This document shows, in pieces, positions 1-7,543 of a DNA stretch of 64,000 bases. This DNA is from Oscillospiraceae bacterium (lineage in GTDB: Bacteria; Bacillota; Clostridia; Oscillospirales; Oscillospiraceae). Below the pieces are notes generated by a model. That model was not told the DNA's origin. It saw only the letters and a program-made list of their open reading frames with translations, and did no database searches. The position numbers and the translations under genes were made by a program. Each line of letters opens with the position of its first letter. Positions within the stretch are counted from its first letter, which is position 1. The stretch spans positions 1 to 64,000 of the forward strand of contig SVKU01000008.1 in assembly GCA_015068245.1 (NCBI GenBank), given 5' to 3'.

Positions 1-1
1 C

Positions 2-1765
2 ATTGACGCCATTCGTTACTACGGTTCCATAGCTCAGTATCCTCTGGGATACAACATGCTTGACGAAACCGCAGGTCAGGGCACTCCCGGTATCCTGGCA
101 GCTCAGGGCGGTGCAGCAGGCGGACCCGGTGGTCCCGGTGGTCCCGGTGGTCCCGGTGGTCCCGGTGGTCCCGGTGGTGCTCCCGGAGGTCCCGGCGGTG
201 GACCCGGTGCTCCCGGCGGTCCCGGAGGTCCCGGTATGCCCGGTGGCAACATGGAAGCCATGAAAAAGCGTCCCGGCAGTCCCTTTGCCGATTATGACGA
301 TCCCAAAGTGCTGCAGGATCTGCTTGATGATATTGTAAAAAGCGCAGTCTACTACAAAAAGCTGGGTTTCCAGATGCTCACCACCAGAATTTCTCAGGGC
401 GGTCACATCAAGCTTTGTGTTGAAATGGCTGACGCTCTTAAATCTGCTCTTGGCAAGGATTATCCCCTTGAGTTCTACATAAGCGGTGAGGAATCCGGTC
501 TTTCCATTCAGCACAACCTCGAACTGGCTCGTGCGCTGGAAGGCAAGCTGGACATTCTTGCCGTTCGATACGGCGTTCAGGACTGGCAGCATCCCACCGG
601 CTACACTTCTTCCCGCAAGGATCCCAGCCCCTGCGTAACTCTGGCTTCTGCTCTGAAGCAGGACGTTATGGCTCGCGGCGGCAAGCTGAAGATCGGTATT
701 TCCGCAGGTCTGCACGATCCCGATTTCTGCGAAAGCCTTGTTGCCAACGATAAGGCCGACCTTATCATCATGGCACGCACATGGATCTGCGAGCCCAACT
801 ACGTTCAGAAACTGGTTGCCGACAAGGGCGAGGACGTTGTCCCTTGCGTCCGCTGCAACAAGTGCCATGTTCCCAACGGTTCCGATGCCTTCCGCAGCTT
901 CTGCTCCGTCAACCCCAGACTTGGCATGGAAGACAAGATCGACCGCATGATCGCTCCCGTTGGCGAAAGCAAGAAGGTAGCCATCGTTGGCGGCGGCCCC
1001 GGCGGTATGTACGCTGCCATCACTGCTGCCGACCGTGGTCACAAGGTCACCCTGTATGAAAAAGAAAGCGTACTGGGCGGTCAGCTGAGCCACGCCGATT
1101 ACCCCATCTTCAAGTGGCCTCTGGCTGATTTCAAAAACTGGCTCATTGCTCAGATGTACAAAAAAGGCGTTGACGTTAAGCTGAACACCTTTGCAACAAA
1201 GGAAATGCTGCAGGCCGAGGGCTACGACAATGTTATCGTTGCTGTTGGTGCATATTACACCAAGGCCGATATTCCCGGTGCCGACGGCGACAACGTAATG
1301 ATCTGCACCGATGTTTACGGCATCGAAAAGCAGCTGCCCAAAAAGATCGTTGTTATCGGCGGCAGCGAAACCGGCGTTGAAACCGCTCTGTACCTGGCAG
1401 AAAACGGACACGACACCACTGTAATGTGCCGTCAGGCTACCATCGCTTCCGATGCGGCTCACGCTCATTACCGTGACATGGTCAAGGAATACTGGGAGAA
1501 ACAGCCCGACTTCCACCAGATCACTTCCATTCAGAAGTATGTTTCCATCGACGAAACCGGCGTCACCTACATCGACGCTCAGGGCAACGAACAGAAGATC
1601 GAAGCCGAGCTGGTGGTCATGGCTACCGGCGCAAAGCCCAACACTGCAGGTGCTGCCGCTCTCTACGGCTCCGCTCCTCAGGTAGATTACATCGGCGACT
1701 GCCGTCAGATAGGCAACGTCCACTTTGCCGTTGCCGGCGGTTACGGTGCAGCAAACCAGATTTAA
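2..1765 (+). CDS. OYE-type NADH:flavin/FAD oxidoreductase with collagen-like insert, 5' truncated
   Basis: The frame is open from base 2, so the start lies before the window; the in-frame ATG at 56 is internal. The order is the end of a TIM-barrel FMN domain, a Gly/Pro-rich tract (nt 118-245), the rest of the barrel, a 4Fe-4S motif CVRCNKC followed by SFCSVNP, then an FAD site (GGGPGG), a second dinucleotide site (GGSETG) and a C-terminal GD motif. This is the layout of 2,4-dienoyl-CoA reductase, BaiCD and related enzymes, which reduce activated C=C bonds. Compared with the paralogue at 45294-47381, about 24 residues are missing where the substrate-side loop (QFLSP...NKRTDEYGG) should be, so its barrel may be catalytically altered. 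A strong terminator follows. Family call is firm; substrate unknown. Confidence 0.85.
   Translation: MDAIRYYGSIAQYPLGYNMLDETAGQGTPGILAAQGGAAGGPGGPGGPGGPGGPGGPGGAPGGPGGGPGAPGGPGGPGMPGGNMEAMKKRPGSPFADYDDPKVLQDLLDDIVKSAVYYKKLGFQMLTTRISQGGHIKLCVEMADALKSALGKDYPLEFYISGEESGLSIQHNLELARALEGKLDILAVRYGVQDWQHPTGYTSSRKDPSPCVTLASALKQDVMARGGKLKIGISAGLHDPDFCESLVANDKADLIIMARTWICEPNYVQKLVADKGEDVVPCVRCNKCHVPNGSDAFRSFCSVNPRLGMEDKIDRMIAPVGESKKVAIVGGGPGGMYAAITAADRGHKVTLYEKESVLGGQLSHADYPIFKWPLADFKNWLIAQMYKKGVDVKLNTFATKEMLQAEGYDNVIVAVGAYYTKADIPGADGDNVMICTDVYGIEKQLPKKIVVIGGSETGVETALYLAENGHDTTVMCRQATIASDAAHAHYRDMVKEYWEKQPDFHQITSIQKYVSIDETGVTYIDAQGNEQKIEAELVVMATGAKPNTAGAAALYGSAPQVDYIGDCRQIGNVHFAVAGGYGAANQI
122..175 (+). 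repeat. In-frame 9-bp tandem repeat encoding Gly-Pro-Gly
   Basis: Five perfect copies of GGTCCCGGT (131-175) follow one variant copy (122-130). Further degenerate Gly/Pro codons run on to about 245. Because the unit is a multiple of three, gain or loss of copies would lengthen or shorten the collagen-like tract without breaking the reading frame. Confidence 0.9.
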
Positions 1766-1832
1766 GTTTACATAACTTTTGGTTTTTTCGCAAAAAAGGA
1801 ACTGCTCTTAGTGGGTTGTTCATAAAACAGAT

Positions 1833-1868
1833 AAACCGACCTATGGTTTTGATCATAGGTCGGTTTTT
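1833..1868 (+). terminator. Rho-independent terminator after the OYE-type gene
   Basis: A perfect 13-bp stem (1833-1845 with 1854-1866), 8-nt loop and T-run ending at 1868 lie 68 bases after the stop codon at 1765. Confidence 0.85.
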
Positions 1869-1887
1869 GCGTTATGCACCGGTGCAG

Positions 1888-2070
1888 GAGCTCCCAAGGC
1901 TCCCCTGTGTAAGGGGAGCTGTCAAAAATCTGAAGATTTTTGACTGAGGGGTTGTTGCCGAAGTACGATTTCGATGAAGGTGCCTATAAGATATGAGAAC
2001 TTACCGCACAATCCCTCCGTCACGGCTTATGCCGTGCCACCTCCCTTTACACAAGGGAGGCTTTGGTGCA
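1888..2070. repeat. Long palindromic intergenic element
   Basis: The element has a left arm beginning GGCTCCCC with its own hairpin and a TTTTTGACTGAGGG end. The right arm contains CCCTCCGTCACGG, CCGTGCCACCTCCC and AAGGGAGGC. The outer ends (AAGGCTCCCCTGTGTAAGG and CCTTTACACAAGGGAGGCTT) are imperfect inverted repeats, so the roughly 180-bp unit resembles a non-autonomous MITE. Shorter relatives of the left arm recur near 13475, 16378, 18252, 18521 and 62025. No coding sequence is seen in this gap (1766-2199). Confidence 0.7.
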
Positions 2071-2106
2071 GTACAGAACAGCACATAACGCATAATACCG
2101 ATGGCT

Positions 2107-2150
2107 GTAATAAAAAGAACAGTACCGGCAGGTAATCCCACCGGTACTGT
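2107..2150 (-). terminator. Terminator of the solute-binding protein gene
   Basis: Read on the minus strand, a 10-bp perfect stem (ACAGTACCGG with CCGGTACTGT, 2119-2150) is followed by TCTTTTTATT. It lies 50 bases after the stop codon of the gene ending at 2200. Confidence 0.8.
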
Positions 2151-2199
2151 AACTGTTTTATGACTTCCGCGGTTTACACCGCCCCTTTTTAATTAAATC

Positions 2200-3966
2200 T
2201 TAACCGTAAAGTCTGTCGTATGCGCCCTGAACGATCTCGTAGAGTCTTTCATATCCCATGGAGTGGATAGTATCTACATAACCGTCCCATGCGGCGTCGA
2301 TATCAACTTCACCGGTTACGAATTTCCAATAGTTTTCGGAAATGTAGGTGATGATGTCGGTGCTGATGGTGGAAGCTTCTTCGCTTTCCTCGCTGTTAAG
2401 AGCAAACTTGTTGCTGATGCCGTAAGCATTGTCCTTGTTGGTGCCCCAAACTTCGAACGCAGCCTTTGCACCTTCGCCGAAGGTGAAGTGCAGGCGGCTT
2501 TCTGCGTAGACAACGGGCAGGGACTGAGTTGTCCAGACAGCTGTTGCAATATTGGTGCTTACATACTGGTCAAGTCCGCTCTGGAGGAACTGGGGTTCGC
2601 CTTCTTCGTTGAAGTCCCAGCTGACGCCCTGTTCGCCGTAGTTGAGGATAAGGTAGCAGTCATAGCTGTACAGGCTGTCGAGGTATCTTGCTGCAAGCTC
2701 GATATCTTCACAGCAGGTGGAGATGCTCATATCGCCGTTGGCAAGGAACTGGACGGATTCGCCGAAATGCATCTGCTGATCGGCAGTCTTGGCAACGTCA
2801 CGGACGGGATAGAAGTTGATGGTGCCGGTCTTGTCCATAGCGTTGTAGTTATCGCCGAAGGGCTGGTTGGAATAGAACATACCGGTACGTCCGTTGAGAA
2901 CGGGGTCAATAATTGCGGAACCAAAGGGGTTGGTGGCACGGGTCAGGCAGTTTTCGCTGATAAGGCCCTGTGCGTACCAGCTGCTGAGCATCTTGGTGAA
3001 TTCCTTGAAATTCTCGGTAAGTGCGCCGTAAACCAGCTCGCCGTCTATCTGATAGAAACCGGAGGTGGCGCTGGTCATACCGTCAGAAACAGTGGCAGTA
3101 AAGTCATAGCCTGCGGTAAGCAGACCACCCTGAGGCAGGATGGAGTCGCCCAGCATAAGGGGCTCGGTGGCACCGAACTCGGTTTTGAAAGCTACGAGGA
3201 CTTCTTCCAGTTCCTCATAGGTTGCGGGAACTTCCATTTCCAGAGCTTCGAGCCAGTCCATACGCATGAAAGCGCCCTGATTTCCGGGAGTAGTGTTGCC
3301 GTCATTGATGCGGGGGAAGGAGCCGATGCGTCCTTCGGTTGTTCTGATAGCGTAGGCCAGGTCGGGATCGGAGTCGATGAGAGTCTGCAGATTTGGGCAG
3401 TGCTCAGCGATAACATCGGTAAGTTCGATGATAAGCTCATCGTTGATGGCGGAGTCGACACCTGTGGTGTAGGAGCTGCCGGGCAGCAGATCGGGATAGT
3501 CGCCGGAAGCTGCCATAATGTTGAACTTCTCGGAAGAAGTTGCCATGTCGGCAATTATCATGTCGAGATGTACGCCTGTCAGTTCTTCCAGCAGCTTGTA
3601 GCAGAGAATATTCTGCATATCGCTGTCCTCAACATACTGGAGGCTGGCGGTCTCGTAGGCAAGCCAGATGCTCAGTTCCTCGCCGTCGGCGATGGGAAAT
3701 TCAGCAGTAAGGCTCTTGATAAGTTCCTTATGAGCTGCAAAGTCGAGAGTACCGTCCATAACGGCGGGTTCTTCGGGTTCTTCGGGTTCTTCGCTCTCGG
3801 CAGGTTCTGCCTCGCCTTCGGCGGCGGGTTCTTCAACCGGAGCTTCAGCTTCTGCGCTTACTTCGGGAGCAGTGCTCTCTTCGGCAGGCTTTGTATCGCC
3901 GCCGCAGCCTGCCATCATGCTGATAAGCATGGCAGCCAGAAGCAAAACTGAAAACAATTTTTTCAT
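2200..3966 (-). CDS. Family 1 extracellular solute-binding lipoprotein
   Basis: 588 residues. The N-terminus is a lipoprotein signal (positive MKK, hydrophobic stretch, lipobox MAGC at about residues 18-21), followed by an acidic Glu/Pro/Ala linker to about residue 70 and then a large periplasmic-binding-protein fold typical of LplA-like family 1 sugar or oligosaccharide binders. It should sit on the outside of the membrane and hand substrate to an ABC permease. No permease or ATPase gene is adjacent, so it is an orphan here and would need partners elsewhere. Start supported by GAGGG seven bases upstream and a promoter at 4020-4048. The linker contains in-frame GAAGAACCC-type 9-mers. Substrate not determinable. 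Confidence 0.85.
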   Translation of the reverse strand: MKKLFSVLLLAAMLISMMAGCGGDTKPAEESTAPEVSAEAEAPVEEPAAEGEAEPAESEEPEEPEEPAVMDGTLDFAAHKELIKSLTAEFPIADGEELSIWLAYETASLQYVEDSDMQNILCYKLLEELTGVHLDMIIADMATSSEKFNIMAASGDYPDLLPGSSYTTGVDSAINDELIIELTDVIAEHCPNLQTLIDSDPDLAYAIRTTEGRIGSFPRINDGNTTPGNQGAFMRMDWLEALEMEVPATYEELEEVLVAFKTEFGATEPLMLGDSILPQGGLLTAGYDFTATVSDGMTSATSGFYQIDGELVYGALTENFKEFTKMLSSWYAQGLISENCLTRATNPFGSAIIDPVLNGRTGMFYSNQPFGDNYNAMDKTGTINFYPVRDVAKTADQQMHFGESVQFLANGDMSISTCCEDIELAARYLDSLYSYDCYLILNYGEQGVSWDFNEEGEPQFLQSGLDQYVSTNIATAVWTTQSLPVVYAESRLHFTFGEGAKAAFEVWGTNKDNAYGISNKFALNSEESEEASTISTDIITYISENYWKFVTGEVDIDAAWDGYVDTIHSMGYERLYEIVQGAYDRLYG

Positions 3967-4019
3967 TTTTATTCCCTCTTTCGTATTTTTACCAGGAAAA
4001 ATTCCCGTCTAATATTATT

Positions 4020-4048
4020 ATTATATTTGAGTTCCAATGTGAAGTAAA
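4020..4048 (-). promoter_or_regulatory. Sigma-A-type promoter of the solute-binding protein
   Basis: On the minus strand TTTACT (4043-4048), 17-bp spacer, TATAAT (4020-4025). It sits about 55 bases upstream of the start codon. Confidence 0.6.
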
Positions 4049-4093
4049 GTTGCAAAATCCGTATTTGTTAAAAAAGTGCGTGTATTCCGGCTC

Positions 4094-4702
4094 TTAAAAA
4101 CTATCCGCAGCACTCACTTCAATGGCAGATATCTCAAAAGCCGTGCGCTCACAGCTGATACCGTCTTTGATTTTTATGTACTTTCTGCTCTGTATCCGCC
4201 CGTCAACCCTCAACTCCGTGCCCACAGGATAGTCTGCAACCTCTCTTGCTTTCCGTCCCCAGACTATTACCGGCAGATAATCCGTCCTGCGATAACGCCT
4301 GTTCACCGCCAGCATAACATCGCATATATCCCTGCCAAGAGGAGTTGTGCGAAACACGGGAGGTTTGCATATGGCTCCGGTCACCGTTACCTCGTTGATA
4401 TGATCGCCGAAATCTTCTTCAATGGAGAAAGCATACACGGTTATAACAAGCCTGCTGCCCTGCCCACTTCTGTTGTTGAATGAACGCAGCTCACCCATTA
4501 CAGTGACGCAGCTGCCTCCGTTGGGGTCAACCTGCTGCATCAGCTGGCGGTCAGCAACCACATTGATGATATCCTCGTTCCCGCTGAGACGTTCCACCAT
4601 CAGCGGAAAGGTATAAAACTGACGGTCATGATTTTCGTGGGAAAACACAGGCGGGCTGATGATATTTCCCCTGAGAGTTACCACGTTTCTGATATTTTCC
4701 AT
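4094..4702 (-). CDS. Single-stranded DNA-binding protein with two OB folds
   Basis: 202 residues from the ATG at 4702. Two SSB-like halves are visible: residues 1-100 open with NVVTLRGNIISPPVF and residues 105-190 with NEVTVTGAICKPPVF, each continuing into an OB-fold pattern; the second carries DICDVMLAVNRRY...DYLPVIVWG, the classic SSB signature. Most bacterial SSBs have one OB fold and an acidic tail; the tandem form occurs in Clostridia, and no DDDIPF-like tail is seen here. It would bind ssDNA, but being a second copy outside the ribosomal rpsF-ssb-rpsR locus its exact role is unknown. The frame is open further upstream into repeats, but GAGGTGG with 5-nt spacing marks 4702 as the start. 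Confidence 0.8.
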   Translation of the reverse strand: MENIRNVVTLRGNIISPPVFSHENHDRQFYTFPLMVERLSGNEDIINVVADRQLMQQVDPNGGSCVTVMGELRSFNNRSGQGSRLVITVYAFSIEEDFGDHINEVTVTGAICKPPVFRTTPLGRDICDVMLAVNRRYRRTDYLPVIVWGRKAREVADYPVGTELRVDGRIQSRKYIKIKDGISCERTAFEISAIEVSAADSF

Positions 4703-4738
4703 ACTGTCCACCTCATTCGTCTGGTCTTTGTGGACAGT
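4703..4738 (-). promoter_or_regulatory. Hairpin covering the SSB ribosome-binding site
   Basis: On the minus strand ACTGTCCAC, an 18-nt loop, then GTGGACAGT directly abutting the ATG. The stem takes in the GTGG half of the Shine-Dalgarno GAGGTGG. Nine perfect pairs next to the start codon could hold back translation or serve as a binding site for the protein itself. Confidence 0.55.
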
Positions 4739-4797
4739 ATATTTATGAATCACCGGGTTTATGACCAATGCTGTGCTGTCACGGCGTTGTGTTGTGC

Positions 4798-5485
4798 GTT
4801 GTAGGAGCCGGCGTCCTCGTCGGTTCGTTTTCGGAACGGTCAAGACCGTTCCCTACAGTGTTATAGGGTAGTCGGTGCGTAACAGACGGGCGGATGATAT
4901 CCGCCCCTACGGCGTCGACGCAAGCGTTGTGCGTGATTGGCGGGCGACGAAACGTCGTCCCTACGGCGTGATATGTTACGTTATGCGTTGTAGGGGCCGG
5001 CGTCCTCGTCGGTCCGTTTTCGGAACGGTCAAGACCGTTCCCTACAGTGTTATAGGGTAGTCAGTGCGTAACAGGCGGGCGGATAATATCCGCCCCTACG
5101 GCGTCAACGCAAGCGTTGTGCGTGATTGGCGGGCGACGAAACGTCGTCCCTACGGCGTGATATGTTACGTTATGCGTTGTAGGGGCCGGCATCCTCGTCG
5201 GTCCTTTTTCGGAACGGTCAAGACCGTTCCCTACAGTGTTATAGGGTAGTCGGTGCGTAACAGGCGGGCGGATAATATCCGCCCCTACGGCGTCGACGCA
5301 AGCGTTGTGCGTGATTGGCGGGCGACGAAACGTCGTCCCTACGGCGTGATATGTTACGTTATGCGTTGTAGGGGCCGGCGTCCTCGTCGGTCCGTTTTCG
5401 GAACGGTCAAGACCGTTCCCTACAGTGTTATAGGGTAGTCAGTGCGTAACAGGCGGGCGGATAATATCCGCCCCTGCAGTGTAAT
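4798..5485. repeat. 189-bp tandem repeat array, about 3.6 copies
   Basis: The marker CCGGCGTCCTCGTCGG (or a one-base variant) recurs at 4808, 4997, 5186 and 5375, exactly 189 bases apart. Each unit is built of small palindromes (GGAACGGTCAAGACCGTTCC, GGGCGGATAATATCCGCCC, GGGCGACGAAACGTCGTCCC) capped by TAGGG/CCCTA. Open frames of 61 codons run through each copy but have no ribosome site and are not real genes. The array fills the gap between the SSB gene and the 3' end of the 8596-5518 operon. Confidence 0.9.
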
Positions 5486-5517
5486 ACGTTGTGTTGTGCG
5501 AAATTGGTGGAACGAAC

Positions 5518-6471
5518 TCAGAAATAATACGGAAATGTGGGAATGCTTACACCGATGGAATTGAATTTGTTGATGGGGTTGAGTATTTCTTCGCAGCGGG
5601 TTATTCTGCCCAGTTCATCAAACCGAAGAATATACCAGTAACGGTTGCGATATCTGGCGTTCGGTGCATTGTTTCCTATCCAGTCGGTTTTGCCGGTGCA
5701 CATATATTCGCAGAAGTACACTCCCGGGTCATCGGTGGCGTGGTACACACCACGGCTGTCGAAATCTATGACCGGGCAGCTGAGTACGCTCCAGCCTTCC
5801 ACCCTTGGCATAAGCTCCTCGGGATACTCCTCTGCCATTTCCGGAGGCAGGAACCATACGGCAGAGGTGTAATCCGGAGCAAAGGCTGTCTGGCTGCCCA
5901 TAACTTCCCAGTAATTGGCCATTTTGAAAGCGTTCAGATTGGCTTCGATGCGTTTTTTGACAGCTTCAGGGTCAGCCGAAATCTCAGCATTTGTGTTGTG
6001 GGCAGGAGCTTCTGCCTGAGCCAGATATTCGTCTATCCTCGGGTCGTTCAGATCCATGCGGAAGATGGGTACTTCTGCTCCGATAGCGTTGAGCCATTTC
6101 AGCGGGTTGGTCATTTCACGGAGCTTGAAAAGCTTTCCGTCTTTGAATATCAGGTTGCTGAATCTTCTGGACTCAAATTTGCCGGGCTTTCCTGCCCAGA
6201 AAGTATCCATTTTTATCTCGCTGACTGCCCAGAAAGAGTTTTCGTCGGCGGTACCGTAAAGTTCAATAAGCTCACATTCGTAATTGCTGACAGTGTCAGC
6301 CATCCATTTGCGATAATGCTCGGCATCAAAGCTGTCCATATACTGAGGCATACCACCCGGTGCGTTGGGAAAATCGCAGGTAAGCTCAGGGTGCATCAGT
6401 TCATCATATGCAGGCTCCCACCAGGGGTTTTTGAGCAAAAGCTCAGAAGATTTACGGTTTATTTCCTTCAT
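5518..6471 (-). CDS. Tandem PhzA/PhzB-like (SnoaL-fold) protein
   Basis: 317 residues, last gene of a three-gene operon and two bases after the gene before it. Two copies of the PhzA/B signature are visible: LREMTNPLKWLNAIGAEVP at about residues 115-135 and EEILNPINKFNSIGVSIP near the C-terminus, each following an aromatic FxDG(x)-type strand. PhzA/B of phenazine synthesis are about 160 residues, so this is a fused dimer. The fold (NTF2/SnoaL) also serves as dehydratase, isomerase or condensation helper, as in BaiE. No phenazine genes are present, so a role as hydratase or dehydratase with the neighbouring dehydrogenases is inference. AAGGAG with 8-nt spacing supports the start. Confidence 0.75.
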   Translation of the reverse strand: MKEINRKSSELLLKNPWWEPAYDELMHPELTCDFPNAPGGMPQYMDSFDAEHYRKWMADTVSNYECELIELYGTADENSFWAVSEIKMDTFWAGKPGKFESRRFSNLIFKDGKLFKLREMTNPLKWLNAIGAEVPIFRMDLNDPRIDEYLAQAEAPAHNTNAEISADPEAVKKRIEANLNAFKMANYWEVMGSQTAFAPDYTSAVWFLPPEMAEEYPEELMPRVEGWSVLSCPVIDFDSRGVYHATDDPGVYFCEYMCTGKTDWIGNNAPNARYRNRYWYILRFDELGRITRCEEILNPINKFNSIGVSIPTFPYYF

Positions 6472-6473
6472 GG

Positions 6474-7541
6474 TCAGTTCTCCTTTTCAACATACTCATT
6501 CATAGGTCTGGCAAGATACATTCCCCGGGGCAGCATATCGGTGGTAACAAAACCGGGTTTGGCGTTCAGAACATCGGGTATGCGGTTTACAGGTGTTGCC
6601 GCGGTAAAATGGGGCGATGAGGGCTGCTCAATAATGATGTTCTGCTGAGGCTGACCGTAGATAGTTATAACATACCTGTCCTTATCCTCAGGCGAAAACA
6701 CCTTGCCCGCCATTGCATACTCCACGGTGATGCTTTCTTCAGTGACAGTGGACACCACCTTGTTCATGCCCAAAAGATTGCCTGCCGGTATAACAGCTTC
6801 CATATTCTGAGAATAAACATCTTCGTGATATGTAAGCGGTTCATGGTACGCGCTTTGGCTGACGGGAGTAAGCCCCATATAACGGCAAAGCCAGCCGTTC
6901 TGGTCACCGGGCAGACAGGGCCAGTGTCCGTTTTCATCGGTGGTCGGTTCAAAGGCTGCAACCTTTGTTTCAAATTCTTCCATGGTAAAGCCGATTCCGT
7001 GGTCGGGATACAAGGGCAGAACACCTTTGCCATAGTCCTCAAGGTTCAGATTGGCCTCTACACGAATGCGCTCAACGTATGCGCTTCCTGCTGCCATGGC
7101 CGCAATGACTGTTCCCCAAGGCACTTCTGCGCATCCGCTGGCGCTGATGGTAACTCCATACTTTTTGGCAAGTTCGTCCACCTGTGCCGTCAGATCGGGA
7201 GCTTCTGTCCATGGCCACAGCATCTGTTCACCGATGGTCATGACATCACATCCGGCTTTCGCGCAGATTTCAAAGGTCTCCATCAGCAGTTCGCAAGTGC
7301 CTACTGTTGCCACCAGGCAAATGTCCGGCTTGGTTTGAGCCAGAATCTCCGACGCATCGGAAAAACTCTTCACTTCAACGCCCAAAGGTGCAGTTCCGAT
7401 GACTTCTCCAAGGTCTTTGCCCAAATTGGAATTTCTGGTAAATGCCGCCACAGCCTCAGCCCCGTGGGCAATGGCATACTCTGTCATTTTAGCACCCATT
7501 GTTCCCGGGCCGAAAATGGCAAATCTGACTTTTCTTTCCAT
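6474..7541 (-). CDS. DapB-like NAD(P)-dependent dehydrogenase (2,4-diaminopentanoate dehydrogenase family)
   Basis: 355 residues. The N-terminus holds a Rossmann fold (FAIFGPGTMG at residues 8-17) in the style of dihydrodipicolinate reductase; the middle has IGEQMLWPW and a conserved CLPGDQNGWLCR block shared with the next paralogue. This is the architecture of the clostridial 2,4-diaminopentanoate dehydrogenase of ornithine fermentation and related amine or imine dehydrogenases. The other ornithine-fermentation genes (ornithine aminomutase, AKP thiolase) are not in the window, so the real substrate is open. It is flanked by 2-bp gaps on both sides. GGAG with 8-nt spacing precedes the ATG. 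Confidence 0.75.
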   Translation of the reverse strand: MERKVRFAIFGPGTMGAKMTEYAIAHGAEAVAAFTRNSNLGKDLGEVIGTAPLGVEVKSFSDASEILAQTKPDICLVATVGTCELLMETFEICAKAGCDVMTIGEQMLWPWTEAPDLTAQVDELAKKYGVTISASGCAEVPWGTVIAAMAAGSAYVERIRVEANLNLEDYGKGVLPLYPDHGIGFTMEEFETKVAAFEPTTDENGHWPCLPGDQNGWLCRYMGLTPVSQSAYHEPLTYHEDVYSQNMEAVIPAGNLLGMNKVVSTVTEESITVEYAMAGKVFSPEDKDRYVITIYGQPQQNIIIEQPSSPHFTAATPVNRIPDVLNAKPGFVTTDMLPRGMYLARPMNEYVEKEN

Positions 7542-7543
7542 AC

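Noticed and set aside
2263-3951. 562-codon open frame antisense to the solute-binding protein gene
   Set aside because: It is a shadow of the real gene, caused by its codon bias; it has no ribosome site, and the minus-strand frame has a lipoprotein signal and family motifs.
4875-5438. Three nearly identical 61-codon frames in tandem
   Set aside because: They follow the 189-bp DNA repeat exactly, lack ribosome sites and translate the palindromes.
4798-5485. CRISPR array
   Set aside because: The 189-bp unit repeats as a whole with no unique spacers, and there are no cas genes in the window.
5518-6471. Phenazine biosynthesis locus
   Set aside because: Only the PhzA/B fold is present; no phzC-G genes occur nearby.
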